A stretch of 64,000 nucleotides of DNA from Pseudoflavonifractor capillosus (lineage in GTDB: Bacteria > Bacillota > Clostridia > Oscillospirales > Oscillospiraceae): assembly GCF_016902575.1 (NCBI RefSeq), contig NZ_JACSNZ010000004.1, positions 62,001 through 126,000 of the forward strand. Reading direction: 5' to 3'. The notes under the pieces were generated by a model that saw nothing but the letters and a program-made list of their open reading frames with translations, was not told the origin of the DNA and did no database searches. Shown here piece after piece: positions 1 to 6,974 of this stretch (positions are counted from its first letter, which is position 1; each line of letters begins with the position of its first letter). A program made the position numbers and the translations under genes.

Positions 1-153
1 TATGTGGTGGTGCACGAGCTGTGCCACCGCAAGCAACTCAACCATTCCCCGGCATTCTGGGCAGAGGTGGAGGCATACATGCCAAACTATGCTCAGTATC
101 GCAAGTGGCTGAAGGAACATGAGCATGGCATCATCGGGAGAATGAAACCATAG
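1..153 (+). CDS. YgjP/DUF45-type metallopeptidase, C-terminal end (partial)
   Basis: The window opens inside a reading frame that ends at the TAG at 151-153; 50 residues are visible. They contain HELCH, the zinc-binding HExxH motif, followed by a conserved-looking NHSPAFW stretch and a short basic C-terminus. This combination is typical of the YgjP/DUF45 family of SprT-like metal-dependent hydrolases, whose substrate is not established. The N-terminus lies outside the window. The next gene is on the other strand and converges on it. Confidence 0.75.
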   Translation, partial: YVVVHELCHRKQLNHSPAFWAEVEAYMPNYAQYRKWLKEHEHGIIGRMKP

Positions 154-205
154 CTACACCATCCGGCCCACGGGAGTGGTTGCCCCGATGGACGGTGATA
201 TCTAT

Positions 206-958
206 TCAGCCGAGCTTACCATACTCCGCATCGGTGACGGCCTCCAGCCACTCATTGCGGCAGTGTTCACCGGGGACCTCCAGAGCCAAATGGGAGAACC
301 AGCTGTCTCGGGCAGCGCCATGCCAATGTTTTACCTGGGGTGGGATATTGACCACGTCACCTGGGCGCAGCTCTTGTGCCTGCTTTCCCCACTCCTGGTA
401 CCAGCCACGACCAGCCACACAGACCAGTATTTGACCACCACCCTGATGGGCATGATGGATGTGCCAGTTGTTGCGACAGCCTGGCTCAAAGGTCACATTG
501 TACACGCCTACCTGGCTGGTGGAAAGGGGGTGCAAGTAGCTTTGACCCACAAAGTATTGGGCAAAACCGTCGTTGGGCGCACCAATGGGAAACACCATTT
601 CCTTCTGGTGCATAGCCATTTCGTCGGACCCTGTGTCTTCACCCCAGACCTCTTTGGCCATGCGGAAAGCCGCCCAGGCTTTGGGCCAACCGGAATAAAA
701 GGCTGCATGGGTCAGGATCTCTGCAATTTCCTGCCGGGTGATGCCGTTTTCCTTGGCGGTGGTCAAATGGTACTGGAAGGAGCTGTCCACCAGACCCTGG
801 GCCATGAGGGACACCACTGTGATTAGGGAACGATCCCGTAGGGAGAGTTTATCCTCCCGGCTCCAGACCTCGCCGAACAACACATCGTCATTGAGCTGGG
901 CAAACTTGGGGGCAAACGTCCCCAGCGCATCTCTGCCAGCTGTCTGTTTTACTGCCAT
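206..958 (-). CDS. Carboxymuconolactone decarboxylase-like + cupin fusion protein
   Basis: This 250-residue protein has two parts. Residues about 20-110 look like a carboxymuconolactone decarboxylase/AhpD-type helical domain, with the family-like stretch EILTHAAFYSGWPKAW. Residues about 140-235 form a cupin barrel with metal-ligand-type histidines in NWHIHHAHQGGG and a second cupin motif around PPQVKHWHG. Such fusions usually sit beside flavodoxins and LysR regulators in anaerobes; the substrate is unknown. The AhpD redox CxxC pair is not visible. It is the last gene of an operon running 2206 to 206, and a GGAGG lies just upstream of the start. Confidence 0.85.
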   Translation of the reverse strand: MAVKQTAGRDALGTFAPKFAQLNDDVLFGEVWSREDKLSLRDRSLITVVSLMAQGLVDSSFQYHLTTAKENGITRQEIAEILTHAAFYSGWPKAWAAFRMAKEVWGEDTGSDEMAMHQKEMVFPIGAPNDGFAQYFVGQSYLHPLSTSQVGVYNVTFEPGCRNNWHIHHAHQGGGQILVCVAGRGWYQEWGKQAQELRPGDVVNIPPQVKHWHGAARDSWFSHLALEVPGEHCRNEWLEAVTDAEYGKLG

Positions 959-970
959 GTTGAATACCTC

Positions 971-1096
971 CTATGTAAGAGAAAAAGTGATGGTGATTTG
1001 TTTGCCCTGATAGAGAATCACATCACCGGGTCGGAAGGTGGCCAATAGCTCGTGATCTCCCACAGTGATTTTCGATGACGTTTCCTTCTCACACAT
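971..1096 (-). pseudogene. 41-codon ORF resembling a collapsed cyclophilin-like protein
   Basis: An ATG at 1096 overlaps the stop of the flavodoxin gene and opens a 41-residue frame ending at 971. Its start, KITVGDHELLATF, resembles the first strand pair of cyclophilin-like (PF18050-type) proteins, and the rest, PGDVILYQGKQITITF, resembles their C-terminal strands. The roughly 60 residues normally between them are absent. Cyclophilin-like genes are common next to flavodoxin and CMD-cupin genes, so an internally deleted copy is the simplest reading. It could still be translated, since it is coupled to the upstream gene and followed by a GGAGG for the next one. The homology is judged by eye. 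Confidence 0.45.
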
Positions 1097-1628
1097 TTCG
1101 TCCCATCTCGTAGGCTTTTTTTAGGGCGGGGTGTCCTTGAATCTCGCCCACGGAAGCCACACCACCGGCAAAGACTGTTCCGGCCAGGCGGGCCTTTTCG
1201 AAGCAGTCGACCCAGCCGCAGAGGCCCGTGACAGCTCCGTCTACGGTGTGGTTATCATCCTCCGCTGCGGCGGCCAGTAGGTAGATATCTCGGAAGGCGT
1301 AATCGGCAGTGAACAGGGGATTGGCCCGATCCAGCAGTGTCTTCATTTGGCCGCACATACCGTAATAGTAGATGGGGGTGGCAAAGACAATGACATCAGC
1401 GGTCAGCATTTTTTGAGCGATGGCATCCGCATCGTCGTGGATGACGCAGCGCTGGGTGCGCTGACAGGCCAGACAGCCCTTGCAGAATCCGATGGCCTTG
1501 CCGTGCAAGGAGATTTTCTCTGCATCGTTTCCGGCATCCAAGGCACCCCGGACAAATTCATCAGCCAAAGTATCCGAGTTGCCGCCTTCCCGGGGACTGG
1601 TGGAGATGACCAAAACTTTTTTACTCAT
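1089..1628 (-). CDS. Flavodoxin-like NAD(P)H-dependent FMN oxidoreductase
   Basis: This 179-residue protein opens with KVLVISTSPREGGNSDTLAD, the phosphate-binding loop of FMN-dependent reductases of the WrbA/iron-sulfur flavoprotein group. It has GCLACQRTQRC, the cysteine-rich segment seen in multimeric flavodoxins of anaerobes, and ATPIYYYGMCGQMKTLLDR, the second flavin-binding region. It is expected to be a cytosolic redox enzyme of unknown substrate. Its ATG overlaps the TGA of the upstream acetyltransferase gene, so the two are translationally coupled, and its stop overlaps the short ORF that follows. Confidence 0.9.
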   Translation of the reverse strand: MSKKVLVISTSPREGGNSDTLADEFVRGALDAGNDAEKISLHGKAIGFCKGCLACQRTQRCVIHDDADAIAQKMLTADVIVFATPIYYYGMCGQMKTLLDRANPLFTADYAFRDIYLLAAAAEDDNHTVDGAVTGLCGWVDCFEKARLAGTVFAGGVASVGEIQGHPALKKAYEMGRNV

Positions 1629-2206
1629 TGTAATTCCTCCTCGCTCAAGTGTCGCATGACTTTTGCTGGCACACCGCCCACAATGGTGTTTTCCGGGACA
1701 TCCCTGGTCACCACCGATCCGGCTGCCACAATGGCGCCGTTGCCCACGGTCACACCAGGCAGGATGGTGGCGTTGGCACCGATCCAGACGGATTTGCCGA
1801 TGTGGATGGGGGCAGGAATCATCGTGCCGCGGTCTTTTGGAAACTTGGCGTGATTCAGCGTGGCCAGCACCACATTGTGGCCGATGAGGGCGCCGTCCTC
1901 AATAAAAATGCCGCCCTGATCCTGGAACTTGCAGCCAGTGTTGATAAATACGTTCTTGCCAATATGGATGTTCTTTCCGCAGTCGGTGTAGAAGGGCGGG
2001 AATAGGCCAAAGCTCTCGTCCACTGGCTGGCCAATCAGCTGAGAGAAGAGAGCCCGCAGTTTCTCCGGCTCATGGTAGCTGCCGTTGATCTCTGCTGTGA
2101 GACGCAGGGCTTCCTGGCTGACGCGGTGCATGAACAGGTGGACTTCACCGCCCCCTTGTACTGGCTTGCCGCTGTTGAGATATTTCAAAAATTCCTCTAA
2201 GTTCAT
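1625..2206 (-). CDS. Sugar O-acetyltransferase (maltose/galactoside acetyltransferase type)
   Basis: This is a 193-residue left-handed beta-helix acetyltransferase of the LacA/Maa/NodL group. An N-terminal helical part (residues 1-70) is followed by hexapeptide repeats (IHIGKNVFINTGC, GHNVVLATLNH, IHIGKSVWIGANATILPG) and the usual VVTRDVPENTIVGGVPAKVM ending. The LNH segment carries the catalytic-type histidine. It should transfer acetyl from acetyl-CoA to a sugar or sugar-like acceptor. It is the first gene of the leftward operon, divergent from the LysR gene, so it is probably that regulator's target. Confidence 0.9.
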   Translation of the reverse strand: MNLEEFLKYLNSGKPVQGGGEVHLFMHRVSQEALRLTAEINGSYHEPEKLRALFSQLIGQPVDESFGLFPPFYTDCGKNIHIGKNVFINTGCKFQDQGGIFIEDGALIGHNVVLATLNHAKFPKDRGTMIPAPIHIGKSVWIGANATILPGVTVGNGAIVAAGSVVTRDVPENTIVGGVPAKVMRHLSEEELQ

Positions 2207-2230
2207 CGTGTACTCCTGATAGATAAGATT

Positions 2231-2260
2231 TATAAACTCATTGTAACACCTGTAAACTCA
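2231..2260. repeat. Two direct repeats in the divergent promoter region (candidate operator)
   Basis: TATAAACTCA (2231-2240) and TGTAAACTCA (2251-2260) are in direct orientation exactly 20 bp apart, about two helical turns. One copy lies between the -35 and -10 of the leftward promoter and the other just downstream of its -10. A binding site for the adjacent LysR protein is the natural guess, although the repeats do not form the classical T-N11-A palindrome. Confidence 0.4.
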
Positions 2261-2268
2261 GATAACAA
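2240..2268 (-). promoter_or_regulatory. Promoter of the acetyltransferase-flavodoxin operon
   Basis: On the minus strand TTGTTA (2263-2268) is followed after exactly 17 bp by TACAAT (2240-2245). It sits about 35 bp upstream of the start at 2206 and overlaps the direct repeats at 2231-2260. Confidence 0.6.
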
Positions 2269-2295
2269 ATACCTATACTGTATGCCTTGCTATGC

Positions 2296-2325
2296 TTGAA
2301 AGCTATACTAAGTTTGTGTTATGCT
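2296..2325 (+). promoter_or_regulatory. Candidate promoter of the LysR gene
   Basis: TTGAAA (2296-2301) and TATGCT (2320-2325) are 18 bp apart, and the -10 is extended by a TG at 2317-2318. The resulting leader would be short, just covering the ribosome binding site at 2336-2340. Confidence 0.4.
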
Positions 2326-2348
2326 TTATGACATTGGAGGTGATGTGG

Positions 2349-3266
2349 ATGGAGTTGAGAGTGTTACGGTACTTTCTGGCAGTGGCCAAGGAGCAGAATA
2401 TTTCGGCGGCAGCCCAATCGCTCCACCTCACTCAGCCCACGCTGTCCCGTCAGTTGAAGGAGCTGGAGGATGAGCTGGGCAAGCAGTTGATGATCCGGGG
2501 CAATCGGATGATTACACTCACCGAGGAGGGGCTGCTGCTGCGAAAGAGGGCCGAGGAGATTTTGGAACTGGTGGATCGTATGGAACATGAGGTCATGCAA
2601 TCAGACAATACGGTCAGTGGAGATATCTACATTGGCACTGGAGAAACTGACGGAGTGCGCCAAATTGCCAGAGTGGCAAATCAGATTCAAAAGGACTATC
2701 CTGGGATCCATTTTCACATTGTCAGCGGGGATGCCGTGGATGTGTGTCAGCGCCTGGACAGGGGGGTGCTGGATTTTGGTGTTCTTCTGGGGGACATGGA
2801 CAAAAATAGATATCACTACATGGAGCTGCCCATGAAGGACACTTGGGGGGTGCTGATGCGGCGGGATAGCCCTTTGGCACAGCAGGACACCGTTTCCCCT
2901 GAGGATCTGTGGGATATGCCTTTGATTCTCTCTCGTCAGGTGGACAACAAGAGTGGGCTGTACCGCTGGTTCGGAAAGGAACCATCGGAACTGTACACCG
3001 TGGCCACTTATAACCTCATTTATAACGCCACCTTGATGGTGGATGAGGGAATGGGCTATGCCTTTACATTGGATAAGCTGGTGAATACCATGGGCAGCAA
3101 TCTCTGTTTCCGGCCCCTAAAGCCCAGGCTGGAATTGGGGATGTATCTGGTATGGAAGAAGTCCCAGGTTTTTTCGAAGGCGTCGGAGATATTTCTGGGC
3201 CGGCTGCAGGAACAACTGACGCAATATCGTGAAACGATTAAAGCCCCAGGCCCCGTGCAGATGTAA
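2349..3266 (+). CDS. LysR-family transcriptional regulator
   Basis: This is a 305-residue LysR-type activator/repressor. The N-terminal winged helix-turn-helix (MELRVLRYFLAVAKEQN, AAQSLHLTQPTLSRQLKELE) occupies residues 1-60; a periplasmic-binding-protein-like effector domain fills residues about 90-295. The ATG at 2349 is chosen because GGAGG at 2336-2340 is 8 bases upstream; the ATG at 2343 is too close to that site. It is divergent from the acetyltransferase-flavodoxin operon and probably controls it; the effector is unknown. Confidence 0.92.
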   Translation: MELRVLRYFLAVAKEQNISAAAQSLHLTQPTLSRQLKELEDELGKQLMIRGNRMITLTEEGLLLRKRAEEILELVDRMEHEVMQSDNTVSGDIYIGTGETDGVRQIARVANQIQKDYPGIHFHIVSGDAVDVCQRLDRGVLDFGVLLGDMDKNRYHYMELPMKDTWGVLMRRDSPLAQQDTVSPEDLWDMPLILSRQVDNKSGLYRWFGKEPSELYTVATYNLIYNATLMVDEGMGYAFTLDKLVNTMGSNLCFRPLKPRLELGMYLVWKKSQVFSKASEIFLGRLQEQLTQYRETIKAPGPVQM

Positions 3267-3312
3267 CACAGCTGTCTTTCGCACGCTTGGCGAACAAGAA
3301 CGACTACACAAA

Positions 3313-3368
3313 ATCCCCCCATTCTGTGTCTATGAACCGGGTGACACAGAATGGGGGGATTGCTTTTT
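3313..3368. terminator. Bidirectional rho-independent terminator
   Basis: A perfect 18-bp inverted repeat (3313-3330 with 3343-3360) and a 12-base loop is followed by a T5 run at 3364-3368. A short A run on the other side could serve the minus strand. It separates the convergent lysR and XRE genes. Confidence 0.85.
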
Positions 3369-3419
3369 CAGAATGTAGGCTAAGTTATTGAGCAGCGAGA
3401 AAAGATACGCCACTGAGAA

Positions 3420-3869
3420 TTACACTTGCCCCTTCCATACCCTCGCCAAAATATCCTTGAGTACCAGCAGGGCGTCGGTGTGGTTGTAACCATAGTCCAC
3501 CTGTAGCTGGGTGAGCATCTCCTGTAAAGCAGGGGCGTAGTCGTGGATGCGCACCGTCTTGTGATAGGTGGCCAGCACGGGATATTTTTTGCTCCAGACT
3601 TTGTTCCAGTCGATGCGGGCTTGCGCCTCCTCGCTGATGCTGTCGATCATCTGCTGGGCTTGCTGCTCGTCCAAGTCGTATTCGATGAGCTCGTCTAGGG
3701 TCATGTGGTAAAGTGTGGCCAGTCCCTTGGACTGGCGAATGTCGGGCAGGGTCTCGTCGGTCTCCCACTTGGAGATGGTCTGACGGCTGACTCCCAGTTT
3801 TTCCGCCACATTTTCCTGAGATAGGCCGCTCTTTTTTCGAGCGTGGTATAGACTGCTTCCTAAACTCAT
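3420..3869 (-). CDS. XRE-family helix-turn-helix regulator
   Basis: This 149-residue protein has an N-terminal Cro/CI-type HTH: KKSGLSQENVAEKLGVSRQT followed by ISKWETDETLPD, residues about 10-50. The C-terminal 90 residues are an unassigned helical region. The ATG at 3869 is preferred over an upstream one because GGAGG precedes it by 8 bases. It converges on lysR through the terminator at 3313-3368. The target genes are unknown. Confidence 0.85.
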   Translation of the reverse strand: MSLGSSLYHARKKSGLSQENVAEKLGVSRQTISKWETDETLPDIRQSKGLATLYHMTLDELIEYDLDEQQAQQMIDSISEEAQARIDWNKVWSKKYPVLATYHKTVRIHDYAPALQEMLTQLQVDYGYNHTDALLVLKDILARVWKGQV

Positions 3870-4004
3870 GAATTTTTCCTCCTGGATTGGTTTTCTGCCA
3901 TCCAGTATACCAAGCAATCTTTGAAAAATCCACCAAGCAAAGCCACCACTTTCGCCCGTTTTCGTGACATTGAAAGAGGGAAACGGTCTGGATTTCTTTT
4001 CTCC

Positions 4005-4319
4005 TCAGTCTGCGTCCTCGTCCAAAGTCTCCACCAGAAAACTCACAGGACGGAAGCCGTCGTTGCAGGAAAGCATGACAGATCTGGGGTTTTTCATCCA
4101 GCCGTCGTAAAGGTTTTCCGCTGAGTGGCTCAGGGCCAACACGAAGGGGGAGAGGGTGTCCCAGGCGCTCTGGCAAAAACCTTCCGGCTTTTCCCAACCA
4201 TTGGCGATGAAAACCTGTCCCACCTCCATGTCGCAGGCGTGGGAGATTGGATTCTCATACTCAGCCATCAAGTCCTCATACCGAGTGATGCGCATAACGG
4301 TGATTTTGCACTTTTTCAT
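4005..4319 (-). CDS. TIGR04076-family protein of unknown function
   Basis: This 104-residue protein matches what I recall of the TIGR04076 family: a short N-terminal strand KCKITVMRI, a cysteine at SHACDMEVGQVF, and a middle part with GFCQSAWDTLSPFVLAL and CNDGFRPVSF. These are small cytosolic proteins often found near redox enzymes in anaerobes, with no proven function. Its ATG overlaps the stop of the deformylase gene (ATGA), so the two are an operon. Confidence 0.7.
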   Translation of the reverse strand: MKKCKITVMRITRYEDLMAEYENPISHACDMEVGQVFIANGWEKPEGFCQSAWDTLSPFVLALSHSAENLYDGWMKNPRSVMLSCNDGFRPVSFLVETLDEDAD

Positions 4320-4726
4320 ATGATAATACCCTCACAATGGTCAATTTCATGCTGGATGATCTGGGCCGTCCATCCGGTAAAGGTTTTCAGACGTTCCTGA
4401 AACTTCTCGTTCTGCCAGCGCACTTTGATGGATTTCCATCGTGTAGCCGGGCGGGTTCCGGTGAGGGAGAGGCAGCCCTCTTCAGCCTGATAGGGCTGGG
4501 ATTTCTTGATGATTTCCGGATTGAACATGACCATGTATTTGCCGTCGTTGTCAAAGACGATAATCCGCTTGTTCACACCGATCATGTTGGCAGCCATGCC
4601 CACACAGCCTTCCTTGTGGTGTTCCAGGGTTTCCAGTAGGTCATGGGCAATTTGAATGTCCTCTGACGTGGCAAGGTCAGCTTTCTGAGACAGAAAAGCC
4701 TCATCTTTACAAATATCTCGAATCAT
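4316..4726 (-). CDS. def: Peptide deformylase-like protein with altered motif 1
   Basis: This 136-residue protein has the three deformylase motifs. Motif 1 is GMAANMIG (residues 43-50), motif 2 EEGCLSL with metal ligand Cys85, and motif 3 QHEIDH with His126, Glu127 and His130. Deformylases remove the formyl group from nascent proteins. In classical enzymes motif 1 is GxAAxQ; here Met48 stands where the glutamine that helps bind the formyl oxygen is expected. The metal site is intact, so it may be a divergent active enzyme or one with another substrate. AAGGAG precedes the ATG by 8 bases. Confidence 0.8.
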   Translation of the reverse strand: MIRDICKDEAFLSQKADLATSEDIQIAHDLLETLEHHKEGCVGMAANMIGVNKRIIVFDNDGKYMVMFNPEIIKKSQPYQAEEGCLSLTGTRPATRWKSIKVRWQNEKFQERLKTFTGWTAQIIQHEIDHCEGIII

Positions 4727-4761
4727 AATGGGATCTCCTTATGTTGTGAACTGATTGCCTT

Positions 4762-4790
4762 ATTATACACGTTTCGGGAAAAAGCGGCAA
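4762..4790 (-). promoter_or_regulatory. Promoter of the deformylase operon
   Basis: On the minus strand TTGCCG (4785-4790) and TATAAT (4762-4767) are 17 bp apart, about 35 bp upstream of the deformylase start. The remaining intergenic DNA up to 5059 is AT-rich and holds only the hairpin at 4995-5027 and a very short frame that I do not call. Confidence 0.6.
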
Positions 4791-4994
4791 GCAAGTGGCG
4801 GTCTTGCTGCCACACAAAAACATTAAAGAAAATTAAGAAAATATTTGTCTGGAGTTTGAGTTTATTCGATATATTGATACTCAACTCTAAAAGTAACTAT
4901 CATAAAACTATCGGAGGATAGATTCACTGAAGGACATTGCACGAGCCTATGATTTGTTTGGGGCCATAGCCATGGAGTGATAAAGAAAATGGCG

Positions 4995-5027
4995 CAGTCC
5001 GGCTGCACTTTGTGAACAGCCGGACTG
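4995..5027 (-). terminator. Terminator-like hairpin after the PH-domain gene
   Basis: A perfect 11-bp inverted repeat (4995-5005 with 5017-5027) with an 11-base loop lies just downstream of the minus-strand gene at 5060-5593. On that strand it is followed by a loose T-rich stretch (TTTTCTTT). Confidence 0.5.
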
Positions 5028-5059
5028 GTGAGATGATCTATGTGGGTCTTTAGGACAAT

Positions 5060-5593
5060 TTACTGCACCTTGTTTTTGGATAACATAGTGGTCAGAGCGC
5101 TTTGCGCACGGCCCACATCGGTGAGGTTTTGCAAAGAACACAGGCAATGATACTGGTTTCCGTTTCGGTGAGAGTAGTAGGTTTCCTCAAAGTAAATGCT
5201 TCCTGTACCATTTTTGTTCATGCGAATCTGCATGGGGGGCAGCATGTCTGGGGTGAACATACTGATTTCATTTCCTTCCTTGATGAGCAGCCGCTGATCG
5301 GTTACAGCATAAAACACTTTTCCCTTCAATTTCGCATTCCGAATGGGTCCGCCAAAAGTAATGGACAAGCCAATCAGGATAAAAGGAAGGCCGAACAAGA
5401 TCATGATGATGACTCCACTCATCACGGCCGCAGCTTCCCAGACTAGGGAAAAGCCAAGCCAGATGATGGAAAACAGAATGGGCACATGCCCATAGGAATT
5501 CAGCTTTCCGGGGCCGGGCGCACCGTGCCAGAGCACAAATTCCCCCGGCTGTAAAAGAGATTGAAAGAAATTTTGATTTAACTCGTAATCCAT
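5060..5593 (-). CDS. Membrane protein with PH-like domain
   Basis: This protein of 177 residues starts with a soluble stretch containing QPGEFVLWHGAPGPGK, typical of bacterial PH-like membrane proteins. Two hydrophobic segments follow (ILFSIIWLGFSLVW, then IIMILFGLPFILIGLSI), and the C-terminal half carries the strand pattern VFYAVTDQRLLIKEG. No enzymatic motif is visible and the function is unknown. The ATG at 5593 is chosen over 5602 because AGGAG is 9 bases upstream of it and would abut the other. Confidence 0.65.
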   Translation of the reverse strand: MDYELNQNFFQSLLQPGEFVLWHGAPGPGKLNSYGHVPILFSIIWLGFSLVWEAAAVMSGVIIMILFGLPFILIGLSITFGGPIRNAKLKGKVFYAVTDQRLLIKEGNEISMFTPDMLPPMQIRMNKNGTGSIYFEETYYSHRNGNQYHCLCSLQNLTDVGRAQSALTTMLSKNKVQ

Positions 5594-5733
5594 ACCATAC
5601 ATCTCCTATATCGTTCAGCACTCTGTTTTTGTCTATGGCTGATTGTACTGCAAGTGTATGGAGCAGTCAAGTGCAGGGCGTATTTATTGCATAGAGTATG
5701 GATGAAATGCTGAATTTTTCCAGATAAAATGGC

Positions 5734-5762
5734 GAATATAAAACTGCCAGATGCTCAAACTA
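5734..5762 (+). promoter_or_regulatory. Candidate sigma-G-type promoter of the SASP gene
   Basis: GAATA (5734-5738) and CAAACTA (5756-5762) are 17 bp apart. They are close to the forespore sigma-G elements (-35 GMATA-like, -10 CATnnTA-like). Placement about 45 bp upstream of a SASP gene supports forespore expression. Confidence 0.45.
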
Positions 5763-5807
5763 TGCTCGGATTCCAAATCCAACACAAGTTTGAAGGAGGA
5801 CAACGAT

Positions 5808-6011
5808 ATGTCTAGCAACAACAGTTCTAACAAGCTGGTGGTTCCCGGTGCCCGTGAGGCCATGGATAAGTTCAAGATGGAAGCAGCCAACGAGGTGGGC
5901 GTGAACCTGAAGGCCGGCTACAACGGCGACCTCACCAGCCGTCAGGCCGGTTCCGTGGGTGGTCAGATGGTCAAGAAGATGATCGAGGCCTATGAGAACG
6001 GCCTGAAGTAA
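5808..6011 (+). CDS. Alpha/beta-type small acid-soluble spore protein
   Basis: This 67-residue protein has both SASP signatures: KFKMEAANEVGVNL (the germination protease cleavage region, with the E-A/V context) and LTSRQAGSVGGQMVKKMIE. Such proteins coat and protect DNA in dormant spores and are degraded by GPR on germination. Length is typical for the family. The ATG at 5808 is 8 bases after AAGGAGGA, which rules out earlier in-frame starts. It has its own terminator and a sigma-G-like promoter, so it is monocistronic. Confidence 0.95.
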   Translation: MSSNNSSNKLVVPGAREAMDKFKMEAANEVGVNLKAGYNGDLTSRQAGSVGGQMVKKMIEAYENGLK

Positions 6012-6028
6012 TAAGGTCAATCGAGAAG

Positions 6029-6074
6029 AGAAAGACCCGTCGGGCACTTTGCGTCCCGTCGGGTCTTTCTTGCT
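6029..6074 (+). terminator. Terminator of the SASP gene
   Basis: AAAGACCCGTCGGG (from 6031) pairs with CCCGTCGGGTCTTT, with one mismatch, and is followed by a CTT-rich tail. Confidence 0.7.
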
Positions 6075-6375
6075 TGAAGGACATCTGTCCCGTGCCGACA
6101 ACCAAATATAGCAGGCAAAACCGGACAAGTCCGGGCCATGTATTTGTGGTCAGTATCAGACTCAGCAAGTAATCATCAGAGGAGAGGGTGGGGGCCTGTT
6201 CCCCAGAAAACCTATCTGAACACAGGAAAATTTGAGAAATGGCACGTTAGGGTTTGTGACACAATTTTTTCCATACCTTTGAAAATTATCAAATGTCCAT
6301 GGGTTTGGAATACCAAGTATCCCGATAGGGAATCATCTTGAAGTTAAGTGGAATGATAGATTGACAAAATGACCA

Positions 6376-6404
6376 TTGACATGGAAAGAAAAATTTCGTA
6401 CTAT
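6376..6404 (+). promoter_or_regulatory. Strong promoter of the peptide locus
   Basis: TTGACA (6376-6381) and TACTAT (6399-6404) are 17 bp apart. This predicts a leader of about 100 nt before the small peptide gene. The rest of the 437-bp stretch between the SASP terminator and this gene shows no supportable gene. Confidence 0.65.
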
Positions 6405-6510
6405 GGGCGCTAATTTGCCATGTGACGTGTGGGAAGTGAAACCGGTACCGTAAGGCTGCACCTCGCACTGAGCCAGTGGCATGAGAAAACATACAAGGAG
6501 CGAAGCCCAC

Positions 6511-6636
6511 ATGAAGAAGGCATTTGTGAAACCTGAGTTGAAGGTGACCCAGTTTGAGTATGAGGATATTATGAATGGAGTCGGTATGACCAGCAGTCCT
6601 GACATAGAAGGTCCTGAAATTGATCCGTGGGGATGA
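6511..6636 (+). CDS. 41-residue peptide resembling paeninodin-type lasso precursors
   Basis: The frame starts at ATG 6511, 10 bases after AAGGAG, and ends at the TGA at 6634-6636. The leader part MKKAFVKPELKV has the [Y/F]xxPxL pattern that RRE proteins of lasso clusters bind. The C-terminal part after residue 22 starts GVGMTSSPD, so Gly23 would be position 1 and Asp31 position 9, the acceptor position for a nine-residue macrolactam ring as in paeninodin. The tail is acidic (DIEGPEIDPWG). The lipoprotein ATG overlaps its stop, and kinase, PqqD-like and S24 peptidase genes follow. No cyclase or B2 protease gene is nearby, so cyclisation is not supported. The call rests on motif similarity seen by eye. 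Confidence 0.65.
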   Translation: MKKAFVKPELKVTQFEYEDIMNGVGMTSSPDIEGPEIDPWG

Positions 6637-6869
6637 AAGATAACAAAAAATACGGCGTGTTAGCTGCAGCGCTGTGTATGCTCCTGTGGCTGACTGCCTG
6701 TGCAGTCCCCCAGTCTCAGCAGGAGAGCACCAGCCCTGAGGCTATTCAGACCCAAACGGTTTCTCCCCAGGTGACGGAGAACCCAGTCACCCAAGAGGAA
6801 GAAGCTGTTCCCACCGTCGGGGTGGACGGCCAGGAGATCCCCAACGAAGATGTGGAATTTGGGGAGTAA
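6633..6869 (+). CDS. Small acidic lipoprotein coupled to the peptide gene
   Basis: This 78-residue protein has a type II signal peptide with lipobox LTAC (Cys23). The mature part is short, without hydrophobic segments, rich in Gln, Thr, Pro and Glu, and ends very acidic (IPNEDVEFGE). I recognise no domain. The ATG at 6633 overlaps the stop of the peptide gene (ATGA), so their translation is coupled; a GTG at 6627 is a less likely start. Attachment outside the membrane suggests a role in holding, protecting against or sensing the peptide product, but this is inference. Confidence 0.75.
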   Translation: MKDNKKYGVLAAALCMLLWLTACAVPQSQQESTSPEAIQTQTVSPQVTENPVTQEEEAVPTVGVDGQEIPNEDVEFGE

Positions 6870-6891
6870 CGCAAAGAAATAAAAATGAGAG

Positions 6892-6935
6892 AGCAGTGCC
6901 GGGCGGCGTGAGACAACCCTCCGGTACTGCTTTTT
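6892..6935 (+). terminator. Terminator/attenuator after the peptide-lipoprotein pair
   Basis: An 11-bp stem with one G-U pair (6892-6902 with 6921-6931) is followed by T5. It lies between the lipoprotein gene and the kinase gene, so the peptide and lipoprotein would be made in excess over the downstream proteins, as is common for precursor peptide genes. Confidence 0.75.
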
Positions 6936-6974
6936 ACAAGTCAGAAGCTGTTGCTGATAAGGGAGGCGGAAGCC

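Noticed and set aside
4927-4980. A 17-residue frame with CTG start after GGAGG
   Set aside because: Non-standard start, very short, no similarity and no neighbour that explains it; left as uncalled intergenic DNA.
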